A program made the translations under genes and the position numbers. Shown piece by piece: positions 1-6,832 of a DNA stretch of 64,000 bases (its first letter is position 1; each line of letters begins with the position of its first letter). A model generated the notes under the pieces. It worked only from the letters and a program-made list of their open reading frames with translations, did no database searches and was not told the origin of the DNA. This DNA is from Enterococcus raffinosus (lineage in GTDB: Bacteria; Bacillota; Bacilli; Lactobacillales; Enterococcaceae): contig NZ_JAHLOS010000010.1 in NCBI RefSeq assembly GCF_018917525.1, positions 1-64,000 of the forward strand, read 5' to 3'.

Positions 1-2
1 TA

Positions 3-83
3 GGTTTATTCAACTATGTGTCCGATCAAAATTTATCTGATTTCAAAATAGCCGAGAGAATTATGGTTGTTAAAAACTCTTAA
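3..83 (+). CDS. C-terminal tail of an unidentified gene (partial)
   Basis: An open frame enters from the left edge and ends at TAA 81-83. It encodes about 26 residues ending in ERIMVVKNS. The next 65 bases are non-coding and lead to a terminator, which fits the 3' end of a plus-strand gene. The fragment is too short to assign a family, and it could be chance. Confidence 0.35.
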   Translation, partial: GLFNYVSDQNLSDFKIAERIMVVKNS

Positions 84-105
84 CTATTTAACTTCCACAG
101 TTTAG

Positions 106-133
106 TTGACAAACCCTATGAAAAGTTTATACT
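106..133 (+). promoter_or_regulatory. Promoter-like sequence directly before a terminator
   Basis: TTGACA (106-111) and TATACT (128-133) are separated by 16 bp. A transcript would start near 140 and meet the hairpin at 151-170 at once, so either a very short RNA is made or the match is fortuitous. The stretch 118-147 also resembles the right end of the repeat at 33706-33890. Confidence 0.4.
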
Positions 134-146
134 TTCTTTATAGTTG

Positions 147-176
147 AAAAAACCGAGGAATTCCTCGGTTTTTTTT
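147..176. terminator. Bidirectional rho-independent terminator
   Basis: A perfect inverted repeat (151-170, arms AACCGAGGAA) is flanked by an A-run on the left and a T-run on the right. It can end the incoming plus-strand gene and the LUD gene on the minus strand. Confidence 0.85.
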
Positions 177-201
177 GCTTCTTCATTTGCAGTCCTATCA
201 G

Positions 202-843
202 TTATAAGCCCACCTCATCGATAATTAGAAAGATAAAAAGCCGATCATTCGCCATAGAACGACGTGTGATTGCGATCGTATTACAGATACATTCTGCATG
301 TAGACAATCTCCGCATGTTCCCTTTTTGATACAAGGTGTTTTTTTCAATCCTAAACGGTGCGCATTTAGTGGTGCTGTATTTTTACGGACCATCTCAAGT
401 GTCGTCGCTAAATCTCCATACACTTTCTTCATACTGACAAAAGCGAGGACTTTATCAGGTCCATAAGCAATGGCCGCTACCCGGTTTCCCACGCTGTCAA
501 CATTTACTAACTCACCCTCTTCTGTTATTCCATTGATACTCGTTAAGAAATAATCGGCCGTTAATGCTTGTTTCATTACTTGCTGTCGTTCTTCTAACGT
601 AGTTGTTTTTTCACGATCAATCATTTTTTGATTTCGACTATATAGTGCTTCAATAATTCCAGATTGTTCAACTGTGATTGAACCCCCAAAACCGACTGAC
701 TTTTTTGGATCAATCAGTTCCAAAGCTTGGACTCTAGCTTCTTCTAGATTTTCACAAATAATAGGATGAAAGTTCCTTCGTATTAGTTTTTTGCTAAGCG
801 TCATCGCTGCGACTGTGTATCGTTCTTTCTGATACTCTTCCAT
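202..843 (-). CDS. LUD-domain (LutC/YkgG-type) protein
   Basis: This is a single-domain LUD (DUF162) protein of 213 aa. The central GGSITVEQSG stretch and the VDSVGNRVAAI stretch are typical of the family. The C-terminus carries a Cys cluster, C-x5-C-x2-C-x4-C-x-C, of the TPCxxxGxCxDCxxxxxICN type seen in stand-alone LUD proteins of anaerobic Firmicutes. LutC takes part in lactate oxidation, but no lutA or lutB is present here, so the role of this orphan is unknown. The start has a good site (GAGGAGG, 6-7 nt upstream). The gene stands alone, ended by the hairpin at 151-170. Confidence 0.8.
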   Translation of the reverse strand: MEEYQKERYTVAAMTLSKKLIRRNFHPIICENLEEARVQALELIDPKKSVGFGGSITVEQSGIIEALYSRNQKMIDREKTTTLEERQQVMKQALTADYFLTSINGITEEGELVNVDSVGNRVAAIAYGPDKVLAFVSMKKVYGDLATTLEMVRKNTAPLNAHRLGLKKTPCIKKGTCGDCLHAECICNTIAITRRSMANDRLFIFLIIDEVGL

Positions 844-913
844 CAGTTTCCTCCTCGAACTTCTTCTTTTTATTTTCTCGAATTTTGAAGGTTAGCGCAA
901 GCGCAAACAAAAA

Positions 914-933
914 GCCTAAGAAAATTCTTAGGC
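914..933 (-). terminator. Terminator of the DUF3788 gene
   Basis: The perfect palindrome GCCTAAGAAAATTCTTAGGC is followed on the minus strand by a T-rich tract. The stop codon of the upstream gene (928-930) lies inside the stem. Confidence 0.75.
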
Positions 934-1389
934 AATTGATGATCTTATTTTTTTCGTTGATTGAGCGCGGAAAGCAGCTAATTCTTTAATATCCGCTAAA
1001 ATTTTTTCATTGGTCACTTCAAAAGAAATTGATTTGCCAAGTTTACTGGTTTTGGCCTTTTGGTATTTCTCTTTCGTGTAGTCCTCACACATCTGGATTA
1101 ACACATCTGCATCATCTAACTCCTTAGCACTAAAGGAAATCATTGCTACAAAAAAACCTTGTTTTGGATAGATTGTACACAATGATTTACCGCTCTTTTG
1201 AAATTTTATGTTCCAGCCCATCCAGTAGCCATCTCCCATTGAGCATCTACTGTATGTTTTTTTTGGTTTTACTCGATAAGTCTGTGTAAAATGATCTAAT
1301 AAGTCCTGCCAAAGAGGATTCGCAATAAAATCCGTGATTTGTTGTTCTGTTGGCTCTTGCTCCTTATTGAACACCTCGTACCATTGCAT
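928..1389 (-). CDS. DUF3788 family protein
   Basis: A 153-aa soluble protein that matches the DUF3788 pattern: an aromatic N-terminal start (MQWYEVFN), a GYWMGWNIKF core near residue 55 and a GKSLCTIYPKQGFFVAMI strand pair. The family occurs in many Firmicutes and its function is unknown; no catalytic motif is visible. It is monocistronic, with its stop codon inside its own terminator hairpin. Confidence 0.75.
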   Translation of the reverse strand: MQWYEVFNKEQEPTEQQITDFIANPLWQDLLDHFTQTYRVKPKKTYSRCSMGDGYWMGWNIKFQKSGKSLCTIYPKQGFFVAMISFSAKELDDADVLIQMCEDYTKEKYQKAKTSKLGKSISFEVTNEKILADIKELAAFRAQSTKKIRSSIA

Positions 1390-1479
1390 AGTAACACCTG
1401 CTTTCCTTCATTTATTAATAGTTACTATAAATTATACCTAATTTCAGATTTCCACGCTTGTCACACAGTGCTCTTTTTT

Positions 1480-1835
1480 AAGAAAGGCTTCGCGAACTCG
1501 CTCAGCTTTTGAGCACCAGGTAGGTACTATTCCACATCAGCTCTGCAAGCAGTCTCTGTGTGTGTCAGCAATAAGACCGAAATATTTCTAAATTGCCAAG
1601 AAACACAGTGATCGAAGAGAACTGATGTTGATTGGTACCTCCTCGGTGCTTCTAAAATTTCGAAATATTTTTGCTTATTGCCGAAATGCTAGTTCTACTT
1701 AACGGAGTTTAGCAGTAACTGTATGCGTAGCTTGTGTAGAAAAGCTAGTTTGTGAAGCTGGACATGGATATACCTGCTCTAAAGCGATTTATTTATATGA
1801 TACTTTAATACTTTCTTTATAATGTCAAAAAAAGA
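1480..1835. repeat. Dispersed palindromic repeat, long copy
   Basis: The left arm (1485-1511) and right part (1675-1835) match the second copy at 33706-33890 at most positions. The left end GGCTTCGCGAACTCGCTCAG and the right end (reverse complement GGCTTCACAAACTAGCTTTT) pair, so the unit folds into a long imperfect hairpin. This copy has 163 extra bases at 1512-1674. No ORF is present. Together with the terminator it fills the gap between the DUF3788 and nuclease genes. Confidence 0.75.
1512..1674. mobile_element. Insertion-like segment nested in the repeat (MITE-like candidate)
   Basis: The segment is absent from the second copy. It is bounded by a TTTTG direct repeat (1507-1511 and 1670-1674). 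Just inside are inverted repeats: AGCACCAGGTAGGTACTA at the left, and the reverse complement of TGGTACCTCCTCGGTGCT near the right. There is no coding capacity. Loss of the segment from the other copy by recombination between the TTTTG repeats would look the same. Confidence 0.45.
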
Positions 1836-1864
1836 AGCCATCCAACACGGATAGCTGGATAGCT
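1836..1864 (-). terminator. Terminator of the nuclease gene
   Basis: The arms AGCCATCC and GGATAGCT (one G-U pair) are followed on the minus strand by CTTCTTTTTTT. Confidence 0.7.
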
Positions 1865-1871
1865 CCCTTTC

Positions 1872-2579
1872 TTAATCCTTTTGTGAGTAACCATTTTGAT
1901 AGTCAATTTTGATACCGTCTTGAATATTGTAGACAAAAAGATTGAAGGATATCTGGTCGTCTTCAACGCTTTGTGCTTCCATTTGTACACCCCGAGCGAC
2001 TAACTCGTCCCCTTTAAAGAAGGGCGTCACACGATAACGTACGTGATGATTAGTCTTTCGAATATAGTTGCCTATTTCTTTTTCATGGTCATTCATGCCT
2101 GGATCGTTCAATGAAGCCGTTCCAGTCATTAAATTTTTTAGATTATTATTCTCGCCAGAAAACTGATAAGCAATTAAGTGAGCCCGATTATACAAAGGCT
2201 CGTCATTATAAAATTTTTGTCGCCAGCCAGTTGGTTTTACGTATAAACGTTCCCGCTCTTGATGAGGCATTATCTCTTTTCCCAGCATTGCATTTGCAGT
2301 ACCGACGCGGTTCAACTGGTCGAGGTCAGAAAATCGAGTCCACGCCCCCTGCTCCAACGAAAGATCTTTTGTAGTAAAACTAGGACGATTGTGATTCAGT
2401 TCGATCGTTTGATGTTGTCCATCATACTCAGGAATCTCTGATAACTGACTAACTGTTATTTCTTTTATTGTGTTGCTTTGCTCATTATTTGGCTTTACTT
2501 GCGAATAAACGCCATAAATCCCCGCCAATAGTACAACAACTGCCGAAACTATTTTGGGTGCTTGTCTTTTTGCTGCGAT
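1872..2579 (-). CDS. DNA/RNA non-specific endonuclease, N-terminally anchored
   Basis: This is an EndA/NucA-type beta-beta-alpha metal nuclease. The active-site region reads YNRAHLIAYQ, followed by an NNNLKNLMTGT segment and Asn-rich residues. Such enzymes degrade extracellular DNA and RNA. A hydrophobic helix (about KIVSAVVVLLAGIYGVY) precedes the domain and would be a signal anchor. The first canonical start in frame, TTG at 2528, falls inside this helix and has no ribosome binding site. In-frame codons continue upstream to an ATC at 2579, 10 nt after AGGAG (2590-2594). I extended the gene to that codon; an indel in the first codons is the alternative. Confidence 0.75.
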   Translation of the reverse strand: MAAKRQAPKIVSAVVVLLAGIYGVYSQVKPNNEQSNTIKEITVSQLSEIPEYDGQHQTIELNHNRPSFTTKDLSLEQGAWTRFSDLDQLNRVGTANAMLGKEIMPHQERERLYVKPTGWRQKFYNDEPLYNRAHLIAYQFSGENNNLKNLMTGTASLNDPGMNDHEKEIGNYIRKTNHHVRYRVTPFFKGDELVARGVQMEAQSVEDDQISFNLFVYNIQDGIKIDYQNGYSQKD

Positions 2580-2625
2580 GGTTGTTCAACTCCTATAGAA
2601 TCTTTTTTCCATCACGCTGATCCTA

Positions 2626-3570
2626 CTATTTGGTTTGCTGCCAAATTTCTTTGATTGCCGGAACATTGCCAAGCTCGGTCAAATTACTTGGCATAATAAC
2701 AGTGTTGCCATTATTTTCCACTACATGTTTGAAAGCTTCGATCCCAAGATACGCAATCATTTCATCTGTCAGATTGCTTTCAGCAATTGCCTTATTGATT
2801 TCTCTAATTCGAGCTGTTTCTGCTTCAGTCAGTTTGGCGATCCGGTCTGCTTCTGCTGCAGCATCGATTCTTGTACGTTCTGCACGAGCATCTGCATCAA
2901 TCTTGGTCTGCCGAGCGCGCGCTTCCGCATCAATCTGCATTTCAGATGATTTCGCTTCTGATTCTAAGATCACTGATTGTTTTTTCCCTTCGGAAATCGT
3001 AATCAACGATTCTTTATCGCGGCTGGCTGTAATCAATTTATTCATTGAATTGACGATTTCATTTGAGACTGAAATTTCGCCGATATTGATTCGGTCGATT
3101 GACAAACCATATCCAGCTGTAATGTCCTTCACGCTTTCGTAAAGATTCACGTTAATCTCTTCCGTTCCGTTCAACACTTCATTCAGTTCCATCTTACCGA
3201 TAATTCCTCGTAAGTTGGATTGGCAATCTTGGATCATTGACGTGACGGAATCCTCATTATCATACACAAAAGCCCGGGCATCTGTCACGTGATACTTGAT
3301 TGCTTCATCGATTTCAACGATTACGTTATCACGAGTGATCACACTTTGTGGTTCGATTTGGATCGGTGTTTGCTTTAATGAAACCCGGCGACGAACAACA
3401 TATAAGATTGGAATCAAAAAATGCAGTCCTGGTTCCAGCGTTTTTACATATTTACCGAAACTCTCGACGACTTTTACTTCCCCTTGCTGCACGATCACGA
3501 CTAATTGACTAACGATGAATATGAGAACAATGATCGCAATTATGATTAAGATGATATTAAGTATTAACAA
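2626..3570 (-). CDS. SPFH/Band 7 membrane protein (stomatin/QmcA-like)
   Basis: A 314-aa SPFH protein with one N-terminal TM helix (residues 2-25), a Band 7 domain (about 25-190, with VVESFGKYVKTLEPGLHFLIP), and an Ala/Glu/Arg-rich coiled coil (about 190-270). The coil contains the repeats IDAEARARQTK, IDADARAERTR and IDAAAEADRI. Family members form membrane scaffolds and often work with an NfeD partner. The gene overlaps the end of the NfeD-like gene by 14 nt, so the two are translationally coupled. The substrate or client is not evident. Confidence 0.85.
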   Translation of the reverse strand: MLILNIILIIIAIIVLIFIVSQLVVIVQQGEVKVVESFGKYVKTLEPGLHFLIPILYVVRRRVSLKQTPIQIEPQSVITRDNVIVEIDEAIKYHVTDARAFVYDNEDSVTSMIQDCQSNLRGIIGKMELNEVLNGTEEINVNLYESVKDITAGYGLSIDRINIGEISVSNEIVNSMNKLITASRDKESLITISEGKKQSVILESEAKSSEMQIDAEARARQTKIDADARAERTRIDAAAEADRIAKLTEAETARIREINKAIAESNLTDEMIAYLGIEAFKHVVENNGNTVIMPSNLTELGNVPAIKEIWQQTK

Positions 3571-3787
3571 TATAGTTCACATCACTTTCTTCTAGTTTAT
3601 TATTGATAACGACTAACAACTCTCGACTGGTAAAGTCAACCACTTCCAGCATATCACCAACCTCAGGTGATCCATTAATCACTTTGTAGTCATACCAACT
3701 ACCTAAAATTCGGATAAGCCCGGTAATGCTATTTACTTTGCTGCGAAAACATTTACCCATTGTTTTCTGCATTTGATAATCCAACAC
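3557..3787 (-). CDS. Small NfeD-like OB-fold protein
   Basis: A protein of about 76 aa with the beta-strand pattern of the NfeD C-terminal OB domain (GLIRILGSWYDYKVINGS, then GDMLEVVDFTSRELLVV). It lacks the protease and membrane parts of full NfeD proteins. It is paired with the SPFH gene just downstream, the usual neighbourhood. The AGGGGGAG motif favours the GTG at 3787 (or the TTG at 3784) over the first in-frame codon at 3802. Confidence 0.65.
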   Translation of the reverse strand: MLDYQMQKTMGKCFRSKVNSITGLIRILGSWYDYKVINGSPEVGDMLEVVDFTSRELLVVINNKLEESDVNYIVNT

Positions 3788-3903
3788 AATCTCCCCCTTC
3801 ACTATAGTATACCAAAACTTTCACAAACATATTTTCCTTTATTTCATATTACTTTACACATCTCACCTATTTTTTTACACTTAGGAAAGAATGGGGGATA
3901 AAA

Positions 3904-4593
3904 ATGATTAAAAATAAAAAACAATGGTTTGGTCTCTTGGTCATTCCATTAGAGCTATTGATCGGAGACTATATTTTCCCGCTCTTTCACTTAACAAACG
4001 ATCCAAAAGTTGGGTTGCTATCCTCTACCTTGCTTTTTTTTACTGGGTTTTTAGTAATGATCTATCTATTCGGCGATTTCTTAAAAGCAGAATGGCGAGT
4101 ATATCGTCAAAAACTGTTTCGCAGATTGTTATTGAGCATCGTATTAGTAGCAGGTATTTTTTTATTGTTACGAGTTGTTCGTGGTTTGATTCCCAGCGAA
4201 CTATTGGAACTTGGCTCTTCAACCAACGATTCTTCCCAAACACTTAGTCCAAGCTGGTCCGTTCTAGCTGCAATCGCACCCTTTCTTGCTCCCTTTGCTG
4301 AGGAACTTACTTTTCGCTACTTGCTATTGGGAAAGCTGACGAATAAAGCACTACGTTTGATTATGCTATTCGTTCAAGGAATTTTATTTGGACTCGTGCA
4401 TTGGAACAATTTTAATGGCAATATCTATGCCATGATTCCTTATATGGCTCTAGGTGTGTATTTTGGTTTGATCTATCTGTTTTCAAAAAACATCTGGAGT
4501 TCCATTATGGTTCATTGGATGCTAAATACGATGAACGCTATGTTGCCGGCTCTTCTACTGTTAATCCTTAGCTTATTTGGTATCAAAATTTAA
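3904..4593 (+). CDS. CPBP family intramembrane metalloprotease
   Basis: A 229-aa multi-pass protein of the CPBP (CAAX protease/Abi) family. Three motifs are intact: EE-x3-R (EELTFRYLL, about residue 137), FGLVHW (about 162) and VHWMLN (about 203). Members cleave membrane proteins or peptides, and in lactic acid bacteria they often give bacteriocin self-immunity. No bacteriocin gene is adjacent, so the substrate is unknown. The ribosome site GGGGGAT precedes the ATG. The gene is monocistronic. Confidence 0.85.
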   Translation: MIKNKKQWFGLLVIPLELLIGDYIFPLFHLTNDPKVGLLSSTLLFFTGFLVMIYLFGDFLKAEWRVYRQKLFRRLLLSIVLVAGIFLLLRVVRGLIPSELLELGSSTNDSSQTLSPSWSVLAAIAPFLAPFAEELTFRYLLLGKLTNKALRLIMLFVQGILFGLVHWNNFNGNIYAMIPYMALGVYFGLIYLFSKNIWSSIMVHWMLNTMNAMLPALLLLILSLFGIKI

Positions 4594-4615
4594 TCCTCCT
4601 TGTGAGGATTTTTTT
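4592..4615. terminator. Terminator shared by convergent genes
   Basis: AATCCTC-N5-GAGGATT followed by T5, immediately after the CPBP stop codon. The converging DUF1648 gene ends within it. Confidence 0.8.
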
Positions 4616-4961
4616 ATTCTAGTAAAGTCGCGTAAATGAAAAATAAATAGATTCCCACTCCCCAAATTAGCAATAAACAACCGATTGATGCTATTTTGTG
4701 CAAACGATTCTCCCTAGACATGACTGGATATTTCACATCAACATATTTACTGCGAGTAATGAATGAGACACCTAACAAAAGTGTCGGAAAAAGAAAAACA
4801 GTCAACTTACTGCCCCAGCTATTCACACCTCCGTCAAAACCAAATTGAATCGGAATTTCAGCTGGTAATCGGGAATAGAAAAAAATCCCTAGACTATAAA
4901 GTACTATTGAGATCATAAAGCTGATTCGAATCACCCAACGATAAACACGTTCAAAAATCAT
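4614..4961 (-). CDS. DUF1648 domain membrane protein
   Basis: A membrane protein of about 115 aa. The first TM helix is followed by LPAEIPIQFGFDGGVNSWGS, the signature of DUF1648 (the N-terminal part of SdpI-type immunity proteins). Two further helices follow. The start was placed at 4961 because GGAGGGTAG lies 5-6 nt upstream; the frame is open to 5009 without a site. It could be an immunity or signalling membrane protein. Confidence 0.7.
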   Translation of the reverse strand: MIFERVYRWVIRISFMISIVLYSLGIFFYSRLPAEIPIQFGFDGGVNSWGSKLTVFLFPTLLLGVSFITRSKYVDVKYPVMSRENRLHKIASIGCLLLIWGVGIYLFFIYATLLE

Positions 4962-5142
4962 TTTCCTACCCTCCTCTGTGATTAGCACATAGTATATGCC
5001 TAGGTTCAAAGGAACTCTAGTAAATTCAAGTGCTAAAACAACTATTTCTATACAAATAAAATTCCTTCATTAAAGAACCGTTTCATTTGAATCAACAAAA
5101 AGTACAAAATATTCTTTTTCGCATAATCCGCTTTCACGATAA

Positions 5143-5222
5143 CGCAAAAAAAACCAACGCTCAGCCACAAACGTTGGTTTCATCAGGATATAATACCCTA
5201 AACGGGAGTTACCTCCCGCAAC
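5143..5222 (-). ncRNA. Candidate small RNA with three hairpins
   Basis: On the minus strand, TTGCTA (5253-5258) and TATGCT (5229-5234) with an 18-bp spacer predict a start near 5222. The transcript would hold a CGGGAG/CTCCCG hairpin (5203-5218), an AGGGTA/TATCCT hairpin (5185-5199) and a terminator (AACCAACG/CGTTGGTT, 5152-5179) followed by T8. This gives about 80 nt. A 57-codon ORF overlaps it, but it lacks a ribosome site and would be interrupted by the terminator. I do not recognise a known RNA family. Confidence 0.45.
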
Positions 5223-5228
5223 ACCTTT

Positions 5229-5258
5229 AGCATACATCAATCATCGATTGAATAGCAA
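5229..5258 (-). promoter_or_regulatory. Promoter of the candidate small RNA
   Basis: -35 TTGCTA (5253-5258), 18-bp spacer, -10 TATGCT (5229-5234), read on the minus strand. It lies between the tRNA terminator and the three-hairpin element. Confidence 0.45.
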
Positions 5259-5297
5259 GAGTACTTTAAAAGAAAAGTAATAAATACCAAAAAGAAA

Positions 5298-5330
5298 AAA
5301 CATCGTAGCTGCTCTAAAGCTACGATGTTT
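5298..5330 (-). terminator. Terminator of tRNA-Gly
   Basis: A 13-bp perfect stem (AAACATCGTAGCT/AGCTACGATGTTT) with a 7-nt loop, followed on the minus strand by a T-rich tract, 10 nt after the tRNA 3' end. Confidence 0.85.
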
Positions 5331-5340
5331 GATCTGTCTA

Positions 5341-5411
5341 AGCGGGTGACGAGAATCGAACTCGCGACGGAAGCTTGGGAAGCTTCTGTTTTACCACTAA
5401 ACTACACCCGC
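5341..5411 (-). tRNA. tRNA-Gly (anticodon CCC)
   Basis: A 71-nt cloverleaf: acceptor GCGGGTG/CACCCGC with discriminator T, D arm with AGTGGTAAAAC, anticodon stem GAAGC/GCTTC with loop TTCCCAA giving anticodon CCC, and T arm containing GTTCGATTC. CCA is not encoded. It reads GGG codons and is a single gene with its own promoter and terminator. Confidence 0.93.
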
Positions 5412-5423
5412 AGTACATAAGAG

Positions 5424-5452
5424 AGTATAACGCTTTTTATCCAATCAAACAA
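5424..5452 (-). promoter_or_regulatory. Promoter of tRNA-Gly
   Basis: -35 TTGTTT (5447-5452), 17-bp spacer, -10 TATACT (5424-5429), placing the start about 6 nt before the mature 5' end. Confidence 0.65.
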
Positions 5453-5474
5453 CTATTTCTTCCAGACAATAAAA

Positions 5475-5503
5475 TTGACAATTTGACCAATACTGATTAT
5501 CTT
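5475..5503 (+). promoter_or_regulatory. Promoter of the thioredoxin-like gene
   Basis: -35 TTGACA (5475-5480), 17-bp spacer, -10 TATCTT (5498-5503). Confidence 0.6.
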
Positions 5504-5543
5504 ACAGTTAGTAAGTATTGTTTATTCGAAAAGGATGTTTGAC

Positions 5544-5888
5544 ATGAAAACCTTAGCAACTGTTCAAGAAGCTATTAAAAAGAATACCAATAATATCGTA
5601 TTTATTTCCTCAGAAACATGCAGTATTTGTCATGTGGATGAACCAAAAGCAAGGAACCTTGCCGAAAGCTATGATATCCCATTCTATCATTTGGATATTA
5701 TGCATGAGACTGAGTTGGCTGGCTTTTTTGAAGTGTTGACTGTACCAGCGGTCTTAATCTATCACGAAGGAAAAGAAGTTGGGCGGCAGGCTCGATTCAT
5801 TGATTTCCATACATTGGAAAATCTATTGCATCAGTTACCGAAAGCGGAAGAACAAACCGATTATCAAGCGCTGTTCGACGAGCTATAA
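5544..5888 (+). CDS. Thioredoxin-family protein
   Basis: A 114-aa thioredoxin fold with active site C26-S-I-C29 and the cis-Pro strand (LTVPAVLIYHEGKEVGR). CSIC is not the usual CGPC, so the redox potential is likely different, and a bacteriocin-accessory or general disulfide role are both possible. The ATG at 5535 overlaps the ribosome site AAAGG, so the ATG at 5544 is the start. Monocistronic, with its own TTGACA promoter. Confidence 0.8.
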   Translation: MKTLATVQEAIKKNTNNIVFISSETCSICHVDEPKARNLAESYDIPFYHLDIMHETELAGFFEVLTVPAVLIYHEGKEVGRQARFIDFHTLENLLHQLPKAEEQTDYQALFDEL

Positions 5889-5923
5889 ACATTTTTTTAT
5901 AACTGTGTTAAAAATCAAAAAAA

Positions 5924-5964
5924 GACTATAGATATCATCCACAAATCGGACTGTATCTATAGTC
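5924..5964 (-). terminator. Terminator of rex
   Basis: An 11-bp stem, GACTATAGATA/TATCTATAGTC. On the minus strand it is followed by a long T-run. Confidence 0.75.
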
Positions 5965-5967
5965 GGA

Positions 5968-5993
5968 GACTGAGCTCGCGCTCAGTCTTTTTT
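5968..5993 (+). terminator. Terminator of the thioredoxin-like gene
   Basis: GACTGAGC-TCGC-(overlapping)GCTCAGTC followed by T6 on the plus strand; its right edge touches the rex stop codon. Confidence 0.75.
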
Positions 5994-6630
5994 ACTTGCT
6001 ATCATTATTATGATGTAAGAAATAGATTAAGGTTTGTAATTCGTTGGTCAAGTCCACGCTTTGGATAATAACATCCTCTGGCGCAGTTAGACGAGCGGCA
6101 GTAAAGTTCAAAATCCCTTTTATTCCTGCATCAGCCAATTGATCGACCACTTGTTGTGCTTGTTGTGCTGGCAAGGTCAAGATTGCGATCTCGATTTGCT
6201 GTAATTTGATTTGTTCCACCATGTTGTCTAATGGATAAACGGGGATCCCATCCACGATACGACCTACGATGTCTTCTTTGACATCAAACGCACAGCTTAC
6301 ACGGATACTATTGCTTTGATGGAATTTGAATTTCAACAAAGCGCTCCCTAAATTACCGACCCCAACCAATGCTACATTAGTCAATTGGTCATCATTCAAG
6401 ATTTTTCCGAAGAAATGCATCAAATCTTCAACGTCATATCCATATCCACGTTTGCCAAGTTCTCCAAAGTAAGAAAAGTCACGGCGAATCGTTGCACTAT
6501 CGACTTGGATCGCCTCACTTAGTTCTGTTGATGATACTTTGGTTTTTCCAGCATTATTTAAAATACGTAAATACCGATAGTATAACGGCAATCGTTTAAC
6601 AGTCGCTTTTGGAATTGAATGTTCTTTCAC
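5992..6630 (-). CDS. rex: Redox-sensing transcriptional repressor Rex
   Basis: A 212-aa protein with an N-terminal winged helix (about 1-80; LPLYYRYLRIL, SSTELSEAIQVDSATIRRDFSYFG) and a Rossmann NADH domain (VALVGVGNLGSALL, about 90-105). Rex senses the NADH/NAD+ ratio and represses fermentation and anaerobic respiration genes. It is convergent with the thioredoxin-like gene and divergent from the ABC-F gene, a common location. A partial Rex-like box occurs upstream of nirB in this window (33642-33659). Confidence 0.95.
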   Translation of the reverse strand: MKEHSIPKATVKRLPLYYRYLRILNNAGKTKVSSTELSEAIQVDSATIRRDFSYFGELGKRGYGYDVEDLMHFFGKILNDDQLTNVALVGVGNLGSALLKFKFHQSNSIRVSCAFDVKEDIVGRIVDGIPVYPLDNMVEQIKLQQIEIAILTLPAQQAQQVVDQLADAGIKGILNFTAARLTAPEDVIIQSVDLTNELQTLIYFLHHNNDSK

Positions 6631-6678
6631 AATAACTCTCCTTTATCAAAAAAATTCGTAATTGTTGACTACTGCACT

Positions 6679-6708
6679 ATAATAGCAAGAATCTTAGTGA
6701 AATTGCAA
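6679..6708 (-). promoter_or_regulatory. rex promoter
   Basis: -35 TTGCAA (6703-6708), 18-bp spacer, -10 TATTAT (6679-6684) on the minus strand. Confidence 0.5.
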
Positions 6709-6832
6709 CGCACTTGCTCGAAAATTTGTGAAAAAATCACGATTTATTGAAATGACCGCTTCCAATCGCAACGACTTGAAAAATATGTTAGACTGAATCC
6801 ATTCGGAAAAATAAATTTAAGGAAGATATCCA

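Noticed and set aside
2630-3142. 170-aa plus-strand ORF opposite the SPFH gene
   Set aside because: Shadow of the Ala/Glu-rich coiled coil on the other strand; composition is Ser/Ile-rich, with no ribosome site.
5050-5236. 57-codon minus-strand ORF overlapping the small RNA (MYAKGV start)
   Set aside because: It runs through a strong terminator and has no ribosome site at a useful distance.
6725-6742. Rex-like sequence TTGTGAAAAAATCACGA upstream of rex
   Set aside because: Half-sites are one base too close and the right half ends in CGA; less convincing than the nirB site, so not called.
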